Shown: in pieces, positions 27,866 through 34,855 of the stretch
Position numbering within the stretch: the stretch's first letter is position 1
How the letters are laid out: each line of letters opens with the position of its first letter
Assembly: GCF_010548245.1 (NCBI RefSeq)
Contig: NZ_JAAGLR010000910.1
Location: 1 to 64,000, forward strand
DNA: 64,000 nt
Origin: Streptomyces sp. SID11385
Lineage (GTDB): Bacteria > Actinomycetota > Actinomycetes > Streptomycetales > Streptomycetaceae
Direction: 5' to 3'
Notes under the pieces: generated by a model
Told to the model about the DNA's origin: nothing
Seen by the model: only the letters and a program-made list of their open reading frames with translations
Databases searched by the model: none
Translations under genes and position numbers: made by a program

Positions 27866-30073
27866 GTGCAGAACCTCCCCGCACCGCGTCCCTGGACATC
27901 CGCCGACGAGGCCACGGGGCCCGCGCTCCCGCCTCTCACCGCCCCCGAAGGCCCCCCGCCGCACGGGCTCTTCGCCCCCGCCGAGCTGACTCCCGAGCTG
28001 TGGCGCGAGGCAGGGAAACGGCTCCTCGCCAAGATGGTCGCGGAATTCTCGTACGAGGGTCTCTTCGCCCCGCGCCCCGAGGACCCCGAGTCGCCCGACG
28101 TGCCCTTCCACGAGCGCGCGTACCGGCTGCCGCTGGGGCGGCCCGAGGGCGCGCCGCACGGGGAGGGGGGCGCAGAGGAGGAAACGCTGGAGGACCGTCG
28201 CGGCGGGACGGCGGGGGAGGACCCCGAGGCCGTGGCAGCGACCGCGGGGCAGCCCGCGCTCCTCTTCCGGGCCGCCCGCAGCGCCTACGGGCACTGGGAG
28301 GTCGCACCCGAGAGCCTGCGCCTGGACACGAGAGAGGCCGCGGACACGGTGGGCGCTGACGGCCGCGCCCTCACCACTGCGTCCGCCGACACTGCCCCGT
28401 CCCCCGCCACCGACCCGCTCGACTTCCTCGTCCGCGCCCGTCACGTCCTCGGCCTCGACGGCGCGACGCTCGGCCACCTGCTGCGCGAGCTGAACGCGAC
28501 GCTCGCCGCCGACGCGCGCCTCCTCCACACCGCCCTGACCAGTGCGGACCTCGCCGAACTCGGGTACGCGCAACTGGAGGGCCATCAGACCGGGCACCCC
28601 TGGATCGTCCTCAACAAGGGCCGCATGGGCTTCGGCGCCTCCGACGCCGCGCGCTGGGCCCCCGAAGGCCGGGCCGAGGCGCGCCTGCCGTGGCTCGCGG
28701 TCCGCCACCACCTCGCCACCTACCGCGGCGTCCCCGGACTCGACACGCCCGAGCAGCTCTACGCCGCCGAACTGGCGCCCGCCGTACGAGAGTCCTTCGA
28801 CGCGGTCTTAACCGAGCGCGGCCTCGACCCGGCCGACTACCTCTACCTGCCGGTACACCCCTGGCAGTGGGACAGCACCGTGCTCCCCCTGCACGCCGCG
28901 GGCGTCGCCGCCGGCGACCTCGTACCGCTGCCCTCGGACGGCGCCCGCCGCCTGCCTCAGCAGTCCATCCGCACCTTCCTCAACCTGGACGACCCCACGC
29001 GGCACACGGTCAAACTGCCGCTCTCCGTCCTCAACACCCTTGTCTGGCGCGGACTGCCGACCCGCCGGACGATCGCCGCGCCCGCCGTCACGGCCTGGGT
29101 GCAGTCCGTACGCGACCACGACCCCTACCTGCGCGAGGAGTGCCGCGTCGTGCTGCTCGGCGAGGTCGCCTCCGTCGCCGTGCGGCACCCGTTCTACGAC
29201 GTGCTGCCCGAGGTGCCGTACCAGTACAAGGAACTCCTCGGGGCGATCTGGCGCGAACCGCTCGCGCCGCTTCTCGACCCGGACGAACGCGCGCGGACCC
29301 TCGCCTCGCTCCTGCACGTGGACCGCGAAGGCCGCGCCTTCGTCGCCGAACTCGTCGCGCGCTCGGGCCTCGCGCCGCACGACTGGTTGCGCCGCCTCTT
29401 CGGCGCCCTGCTGCCGCCGCTCCTGCACTTCCTCTACCGCCACGGCACGGTCTTCTCGCCGCACGGCGAGAACGCGATCGTCGTCTTCGACGCGCGCGAC
29501 GTCCCCACGCGGCTCGCGGTCAAGGACTTCGTCGACGACGTCAACCTCAGTGCGCGAGCACTCCCCGAGCACGAGGACATGCCCCGGGAGGTGCGCGACA
29601 TCCTGCTGACGGAAGAGCCCTCCTTCCTCCCGCAGTTCATCCATTCCGGTCTCTTCGTCGGCGTCTTCCGCTATCTCGCCCCGCTGTGCCGCACCCAGCT
29701 CGGCGTCCCCGACGAGGACTTCTGGGGCCTCGTACGGGCCGAGATCCTCGCCTACCAGGCACGCTTTCCCGAGCTGAAGGAGCGCTACGAGCTCTTCGAA
29801 CTGCTCGGCCCGGAGATCGAGCGGCTCTGCCTCAACCGCAACCGCCTCCACCTCGACGGCTACCGGGACCGTGCCGAGCGGCCCCACGCGGCGGTGGACG
29901 GCGTCGTGGCGAACCCGCTGCACGGGAGCGCTTTCCGGCCACGTGCGAGGTGGGGGCGCGAGGCGGAAACAGAAGCGGGCGCCACGGGAGCGGACGTCCT
30001 CGGACAGGAGCGGCCACATGATCGGACCGGGCCTGTGGATGGAGCGGCGGGAGCTGTCGGTGCCGCGTCGTAG
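27866..30073 (+). CDS. NIS siderophore synthetase 2 (RhbF/DesD-like)
   Basis: Second IucA/IucC-family synthetase, 735 residues, closer to the RhbF/DesD branch, which usually finishes or cyclises the siderophore. Motifs: HPWQW (His331), QQSIRTF, VKLPLSVLNT (Lys383), SPHGENAIVV (His533) and KDFVDDVN. An acidic Gly/Glu-rich insert near residues 95-190 and a 40-residue disordered tail make it longer than the usual about 600. GTG start with GAAGGAG upstream. Only 12 bases separate it from the dinG gene, with no terminator. Confidence 0.87.
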   Translation: MQNLPAPRPWTSADEATGPALPPLTAPEGPPPHGLFAPAELTPELWREAGKRLLAKMVAEFSYEGLFAPRPEDPESPDVPFHERAYRLPLGRPEGAPHGEGGAEEETLEDRRGGTAGEDPEAVAATAGQPALLFRAARSAYGHWEVAPESLRLDTREAADTVGADGRALTTASADTAPSPATDPLDFLVRARHVLGLDGATLGHLLRELNATLAADARLLHTALTSADLAELGYAQLEGHQTGHPWIVLNKGRMGFGASDAARWAPEGRAEARLPWLAVRHHLATYRGVPGLDTPEQLYAAELAPAVRESFDAVLTERGLDPADYLYLPVHPWQWDSTVLPLHAAGVAAGDLVPLPSDGARRLPQQSIRTFLNLDDPTRHTVKLPLSVLNTLVWRGLPTRRTIAAPAVTAWVQSVRDHDPYLREECRVVLLGEVASVAVRHPFYDVLPEVPYQYKELLGAIWREPLAPLLDPDERARTLASLLHVDREGRAFVAELVARSGLAPHDWLRRLFGALLPPLLHFLYRHGTVFSPHGENAIVVFDARDVPTRLAVKDFVDDVNLSARALPEHEDMPREVRDILLTEEPSFLPQFIHSGLFVGVFRYLAPLCRTQLGVPDEDFWGLVRAEILAYQARFPELKERYELFELLGPEIERLCLNRNRLHLDGYRDRAERPHAAVDGVVANPLHGSAFRPRARWGREAETEAGATGADVLGQERPHDRTGPVDGAAGAVGAAS

Positions 30074-30085
30074 GGTGGTCTGGCT

Positions 30086-32152
30086 ATGACGAAGCCCTCA
30101 CTCCCCGAGCTCCTGCACGCCGCCGTCGCCGCCGTGGGCGGCACCGAACGGCCGGGCCAGGTGGCCATGGCCGAGGCGGTCGAAACGGCCATCAACGACG
30201 GTTCCCACCTCCTTGTCCAGGCCGGCACCGGCACCGGGAAGTCGCTCGGCTACCTGGTGCCGGCGCTGGCGCACGGGGAGCGGGTGGTGGTCGCGACGGC
30301 CACCCTGGCGCTTCAGCGCCAGTTGGTGGAGCGCGACCTGCCCCGTACGGTCGAGGCCCTGCACCCCGTACTGCGCCGCCGCCCCGAGTACGCGATGCTC
30401 AAGGGCCGCTCGAACTACCTGTGCCTGCACCGCCTCCACGAGGGCATGCCGAAGGACGAGGAAGAGGCGCTCTTCGACCAGTTCGAGGCGGCGGCGCCGT
30501 CCAGCAAACTCGGACAGGACCTCCTGCGCCTGCGGGACTGGGCGGACGAGACCGAGACGGGCGACCGCGACGGCCTGAGCCCCGGCGTCTCCGACCGGGC
30601 CTGGGCGCAGGTCTCCGTCTCCTCGCGCGAGTGCCTCGGGGCGAGCCGCTGCGCCTACGGTGCCGAGTGCTTCGCGGAGACGGCGCGCGAGCGCGCGAAG
30701 CTCGCCGACGTCGTCGTCACCAACCACGCGCTCCTCGCGATCGACGCCATCGAGGGCGCCCCCGTGCTCCCCTCGCACGAGGTCCTCATCGTCGACGAAG
30801 CCCACGAGCTCGTCGGGCGGGTCACGAACGTGGCCACCGGCGAACTGAATCCGAACCAGGTCAACAGGGCCGCGCGCCGCGCCGCGAAGCTCGTGGACGA
30901 GAAGGTCGCCGACGCTTTCCAGGCCGGGGCCGAGGGCTTCGAACGGGTCATGGAGCTGGCGTTGCCGGGGCGGCTCGAAACGCTGCCCGACGATCTCGGC
31001 TACGCCCTCGCCGCCCTCCGCGACGCGGCCCGGCAGGTGATCACCGCCATCGGCAACACCCGCGATCGCTCGGTGCAGGACGAGGACGCAGTACGCAAGC
31101 AGGCTCTCGCCTCGGTCGAGTCCGTGCACGGCGTGGCCGAGCGGATGACGGGGCTTTCCGAGTACGACGTGCTGTGGTGCGAGCGGCACGACCGCTTCGG
31201 CGCCTCACTGCGCGTCGCGCCGCTCTCGGTCTCGGGACTGCTCCGCGAGAAGCTGTTCGCCGACCGTTCGGTGACGCTCACCTCGGCGACGCTCAAGCTG
31301 GGCGGGGACTTCAACGGAGTCGGGGCCTCGCTCGGCCTCGCCCCGGAGGGGGTGGCGGGCTCGGGGGCCCCGGAGACGGACGAACTGCCGGTCTGGAAGG
31401 GCATCGACGTCGGCTCGCCCTTCGAGTACCGCAAGCAGGGCATCCTCTACGTGGCACGCCATCTGTCCCCACCAGGACGCGAGGGCACCCGTACGGACAT
31501 GTTCGACGAGCTGACCGAACTGGTCGAGGCGGCGGGCGGGCGCACGCTGGGGCTCTTCTCCTCGATGCGCGGCGCCCAGGCGGCGGCCGAGGAACTGCGC
31601 TCGCGGCTCGATGTCCCGGTACTCCTTCAGGGCGAGGAGACCCTCGGCGAGCTGATCAGGGCCTTTGCCGAGGACCCACGCACCTGCCTGTTCGGCACGC
31701 TGTCCCTGTGGCAGGGCGTGGACGTGCCGGGGCCGAGCTGCCAGCTCGTCGTGATGGACCGGATTCCCTTTCCGCGTCCCGACGATCCCCTGATGAGCGC
31801 GCGGCAGAAGGCGGTGGAGCAGAACGGCGGCAACGGCTTCATGGCGGTCGCCGCGACCCATGCCGCCCTGCTGATGGCCCAGGGCGCCGGCCGTCTCGTA
31901 CGGGCCACGGGGGACAAGGGAGTGGTCGCGGTCCTCGACCCCCGTCTCGCGACGGCCCGGTACGGGAGCTACCTGCGGGCCTCGCTCCCCGACTTCTGGT
32001 ACACGAACGACCGCAACCAGGTCCGCCGCTCCCTCGCGGCGATCGACGCGGCCGCGAAGGCGGTGGAGGCCGGTACGTCGACGCCGGTCGCGAGGGCTGA
32101 GGAGCCGGAGCCGGATTCGGGGCAGCAGGTGGGTGCCGTCGCGGAGGGCTGA
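30086..32152 (+). CDS. dinG: DinG/XPD-family ATP-dependent DNA helicase
   Basis: Superfamily 2 helicase, 688 residues. Walker A AGTGTGKS is at 46-53 and the DEAH box is in VIVDEAHEL. A cysteine-rich stretch (NYLCLHR, then ECLGASRCAYGAECF) supplies four ligands for the Fe-S cluster expected of DinG/XPD. Motif VI region ATHAALLMAQGAGRLVR is present. In E. coli DinG is LexA-regulated; no SOS box is seen here, though lexA is the next gene, convergent. It follows the siderophore genes by 12 bases and may be cotranscribed. Confidence 0.9.
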   Translation: MTKPSLPELLHAAVAAVGGTERPGQVAMAEAVETAINDGSHLLVQAGTGTGKSLGYLVPALAHGERVVVATATLALQRQLVERDLPRTVEALHPVLRRRPEYAMLKGRSNYLCLHRLHEGMPKDEEEALFDQFEAAAPSSKLGQDLLRLRDWADETETGDRDGLSPGVSDRAWAQVSVSSRECLGASRCAYGAECFAETARERAKLADVVVTNHALLAIDAIEGAPVLPSHEVLIVDEAHELVGRVTNVATGELNPNQVNRAARRAAKLVDEKVADAFQAGAEGFERVMELALPGRLETLPDDLGYALAALRDAARQVITAIGNTRDRSVQDEDAVRKQALASVESVHGVAERMTGLSEYDVLWCERHDRFGASLRVAPLSVSGLLREKLFADRSVTLTSATLKLGGDFNGVGASLGLAPEGVAGSGAPETDELPVWKGIDVGSPFEYRKQGILYVARHLSPPGREGTRTDMFDELTELVEAAGGRTLGLFSSMRGAQAAAEELRSRLDVPVLLQGEETLGELIRAFAEDPRTCLFGTLSLWQGVDVPGPSCQLVVMDRIPFPRPDDPLMSARQKAVEQNGGNGFMAVAATHAALLMAQGAGRLVRATGDKGVVAVLDPRLATARYGSYLRASLPDFWYTNDRNQVRRSLAAIDAAAKAVEAGTSTPVARAEEPEPDSGQQVGAVAEG

Positions 32153-32220
32153 GAGCGGGCCTGTAGCGGGGCTCGTACGGGCTCTGCCCCGGTCGCGCGA
32201 GGCGGGCGAGCGCGCGCGAC

Positions 32221-32255
32221 GGGCCCCGAGACCGGCGCAGTGAGTCTCAGGGCCC
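32221..32255. terminator. Bidirectional terminator between dinG and lexA
   Basis: Arms 32221-32232 and 32244-32255 pair over 12 positions with one mismatch around an 11-base loop. It sits between the convergent dinG and lexA stops. Confidence 0.7.
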
Positions 32256-32294
32256 TGCTGAAGGAGGCGGGGCGGGATGCCCGCCGGGCGGTGG

Positions 32295-33083
32295 TCAGAT
32301 ACGCCGGAGGACGGCCACGACCTTGCCGAGAATGGTTGCCTCGTCGCCGGGGATGGGCTGGTACGCGGCGTTGTGCGGGAGCAGCCACACATGACCGTCC
32401 TCGCGCTTGAACCGCTTCACCGTGGCCTCGCCGTCCAGCATCGCGGCCACGATGTCACCGTTCTCGGCCACGGGCTGGCGTCGCACGGTGACCCAGTCGC
32501 CGTCGCAGATGGCCGCCTCGATCATGGAGTCGCCGACCACCTTGAGGACGAACAGCTCCCCGTCGCCCACGAGTTGCCGTGGGAGCGGGAAGACGTCCTC
32601 GACGGACTCCTCGGCGAGGATCGGGCCGCCGGCCGCGATCCGGCCGACCAGGGGGACGTAGGAGGCGGCGGGCTTGCCGGTGGTGTCGGCCGGCTGCGGG
32701 CTCGGCTGGTCCGAGCCGCGGACCTCGTAGGCGCGGGGGCGGTGCGGATCGCGTCGCAGGAAGCCCTTGCGTTCGAGGGCCATGAGCTGGTGCGCCACGG
32801 AAGAGGTGCTGGAGAGCCCGACCGCCTGGCCGATCTCACGCATCGACGGCGGGTAGCCCCGTCGCTGTACCGAATCCCTGATCACCTCGATGACCCGTCG
32901 TTGCCGGTCGGTCAGTCCGGTGCTGTCCGCCCGGATACCAGGAGGTCGTCCAGGGAGTGAGCGCACGGGCTTACCGCCCTCCTGATGCGTGGCGCTCTCA
33001 TTGCCGAGCGCCCGGGCCGGCTGGAATCGTCCCTGGGAGCGGTCCTGGGCAGTGATGGTGGCACTGTCGGCTGTGGTGGTCAC
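32295..33083 (-). CDS. lexA: SOS repressor LexA
   Basis: Represses DNA-damage genes until RecA-stimulated self-cleavage, 262 residues. The winged-helix domain (about 57-120) includes [15 protein letters not shown]. The cleavage site is Ala151-Gly152 in RIAAGGP; the catalytic dyad is Ser186 (GDSM) and Lys223 (ATVKRF). An N-terminal extension of about 55 residues is typical of Streptomyces. I start at the GTG at 33083, preceded by GAGAGGGG; the frame stays open upstream through the promoter. Confidence 0.96.
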   Translation of the reverse strand: MTTTADSATITAQDRSQGRFQPARALGNESATHQEGGKPVRSLPGRPPGIRADSTGLTDRQRRVIEVIRDSVQRRGYPPSMREIGQAVGLSSTSSVAHQLMALERKGFLRRDPHRPRAYEVRGSDQPSPQPADTTGKPAASYVPLVGRIAAGGPILAEESVEDVFPLPRQLVGDGELFVLKVVGDSMIEAAICDGDWVTVRRQPVAENGDIVAAMLDGEATVKRFKREDGHVWLLPHNAAYQPIPGDEATILGKVVAVLRRI

Positions 33084-33119
33084 ATTGGGCCCCTCTCGAA
33101 TGGTCTCCCTGGCTGCACA

Positions 33120-33149
33120 ACGGTAGTGGCTTTCGAAAGGTTGCGCCAA
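33120..33149 (-). promoter_or_regulatory. lexA promoter
   Basis: On the minus strand TTGGCG is followed after 18 bases by TACCGT. The -35 element overlaps the LexA box, so bound LexA should block its own transcription. Consensus match only. Confidence 0.55.
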
Positions 33150-33161
33150 ACACACGTTCGA
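33146..33161. promoter_or_regulatory. LexA (SOS) box
   Basis: Read on the minus strand this is TCGAACGTGTGTTTGG, close to the actinobacterial SOS consensus TCGAAC-N4-GTTCGA (one full half-site, the other 3-4 of 6). Its overlap with the lexA -35 supports autorepression. Confidence 0.75.
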
Positions 33162-33774
33162 GTGAAAAACCCGCACTTACCTATCGAGAACAGGGCCACA
33201 GGTGTATAGAGGCAGGACTATTTCGTGCGGATAAAAGGGAATTGCGCGGACTCGGCACCGCGGTGCGGGCCTCTCGCCGAGGCCCGCACTCGAACACCTG
33301 AGGCGGCGCTGAGCGCGTGAAGCGTGACGGGGAGCGGGGATCGGGGCGTGGAGTGTTGACGTGGGCGGTGGGGGTCCCTCTCCTCGTGTGCTCCCCGCGT
33401 GCGAAGACCTCGTACGTGAAGTCTTGGCGCACGAAGTCTCGCGCGCGAAAAGAGGTGCCCCCAGTTTGTCACCCGCACCGGCCCCCGGCCGGGCCACCCC
33501 CGGTCTCCCCACCCGACACGCGCGACGTACGCTCACACCGTGCACCGCTCGCCCGAGCATCACGTTCCGTGAGCACCTTCGTGGTACGAGTGGCCAATCC
33601 ACGGGCCTGGTAACTCTGGAGCGCCGCTCGCGCGGTTCCGTACGGGCGAAGAGCGAGGCCGCGGGTCTTCCGCTCGGTTCCACATTTCAGGGGCGCCAGA
33701 CATGCCGCCCCGTGCCCTCCGGGCGTTCTCCCCGCGACACGCGGACGCTCTTTTCAGCTGCGGGGTCGCCCGAG
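33162..33774. other. lexA-nrdR divergent spacer
   Basis: Over 600 bases without a supportable gene. It holds a stable 11-bp hairpin (33263-33273 with 33279-33289) and three direct repeats with core CGAAGNC/TGAAGTC spaced by 15 bases (33398-33440). Neither has a known function here. A small RNA or a regulator binding array is possible. Confidence 0.5.
33263..33289. terminator. Hairpin in lexA-nrdR spacer
   Basis: Perfect 11-bp stem GTGCGGGCCTC/GAGGCCCGCAC with a 5-base loop. It is far from any gene end, so it may terminate an unannotated small RNA from either side. Confidence 0.4.
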
Positions 33775-33821
33775 GCCCAAGATCTAGTGGTCAGCCGGGT
33801 GGTGCAGCCTAGAACTTGTGG
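33775..33821 (+). promoter_or_regulatory. Paired NrdR boxes
   Basis: Box 1 at 33775-33790 (CCCAAGATCTAGTGG core) matches the NrdR consensus ACACAATATATAGTGT at 11 positions. Box 2 at 33806-33821 (GCCTAGAACTTGTGG core) is weaker, 8 of 16. They are separated by 15 bases, the spacing reported for NrdR operators. They lie 112 bases upstream of nrdR, implying autoregulation of nrdRJ. Confidence 0.7.
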
Positions 33822-33932
33822 TCCGGGTGATGAGCCGGTTCCGGCATCACCTATGCTGGGGGCTGCTTCCAGGGGCGCGAGTTCCTGGTGAGCACAGAGT
33901 GTGTCGTGTCATCTAGGAGGGTGGGGAGTCCC

Positions 33933-34409
33933 GTGCACTGTCCCTTCTGCAGGCATCCGGACAGCCGTGTCGTGGACAGTCGGACCACTGACGACGGGGC
34001 GGCCATTCGCCGTCGCCGACAGTGCCCGGACTGCTCCCGCCGATTCACCACCGTCGAGTCCTGCTCACTGATGGTGATCAAGCGGAGTGGCGTCACGGAG
34101 CCCTTCAGCCGTACGAAGGTGATCAACGGAGTGCGCAAGGCGTGCCAGGGTCGCCCCGTCACGGAGGACGCCCTGGCTCTGCTCGGCCAGCAGGTCGAAG
34201 AAGCGCTGCGGGCGACGGGCAACGCCGAGCTGAGCACGCACGATGTCGGTCTCGCCATACTGGGACCGCTTCAGAAACTGGACCTCGTTGCTTACCTGCG
34301 GTTCGCGTCCGTGTACCGGGCGTTCGACTCGCTGGAGGACTTCGAGGCGGCCATCGCCGAGCTGCGCGTGCATCCCGAGGTTCCGGCCCCGGCGGGCGTG
34401 CACGAGTGA
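33933..34409 (+). CDS. nrdR: Ribonucleotide reductase repressor NrdR
   Basis: ATP/dATP-sensing repressor of ribonucleotide reductase genes, 158 residues. The N-terminal zinc ribbon uses Cys3, Cys6, Cys31 and Cys34 (MHCPFC and CPDC), followed by an ATP-cone domain (about 46-136). I start at the GTG at 33933 ([22 protein letters not shown]), which matches the family exactly and has GGGGAG upstream; a GTG at 33888 would add 15 non-conserved residues. It precedes nrdJ, as in S. coelicolor. Confidence 0.95.
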   Translation: MHCPFCRHPDSRVVDSRTTDDGAAIRRRRQCPDCSRRFTTVESCSLMVIKRSGVTEPFSRTKVINGVRKACQGRPVTEDALALLGQQVEEALRATGNAELSTHDVGLAILGPLQKLDLVAYLRFASVYRAFDSLEDFEAAIAELRVHPEVPAPAGVHE

Positions 34410-34855
34410 GGGCGCGCGTGAACGGCAGCCCGCCCGCGACATAGCCGGAAGGCCCCGAGAGGATGGGTCCGAATGCGGCCGCATCCTGTGAGGCGTTTCT
34501 CCACACCCGATTGGTCACTCAAAGTGATTGATCTTGTTTTGTAAGTAACCATCTCTGATGGACTCACGCCTTTGGTGACGGGGCGTGGTCAGGCGTGCGC
34601 TGCCCGCCCGCGAGGGGGCGCGCTACGCACGGAGAGACACGAAAGCGGGGGCCCGGGCGAGCGAAGAGCCCGGGAGCGGTACGGAGTGTTCCACCGGCGC
34701 TCCGTACCAGGTCGGGCCTGTGCGCCGCGTCCCGGCGGCGGACGACGCATGGGGCCCATGGTCCCCGGGAGGCCCCGGGGAAATGCGGAGAAAACCGCGC
34801 CAGGACGGAAGTCTGAGGCGCTACGAGGCGTTGAAGCCTGGTACGAGGAGGCGGC
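34410..34855 (+). other. Structured nrdR-nrdJ intergenic leader
   Basis: 446 bases with no gene. An AT-rich segment (about 34508-34565) holds the palindrome TCACT-CAA-AGTGA at 34515-34527. Downstream lie hairpins 34652-34658/34668-34674 (CCCGGGC) and 34678-34686/34700-34708 (GGTACGGAG), and a GGGGCC/GGCCCC pair at 34751-34776. I find no B12 riboswitch core. It may carry a separate nrdJ promoter and a structured leader. Confidence 0.5.

Noticed and set aside
33821-34855. B12 riboswitch near nrdR or nrdJ
   Set aside because: I could not find the conserved GCCACTG and related cores. In Streptomyces this riboswitch is known upstream of nrdABS.
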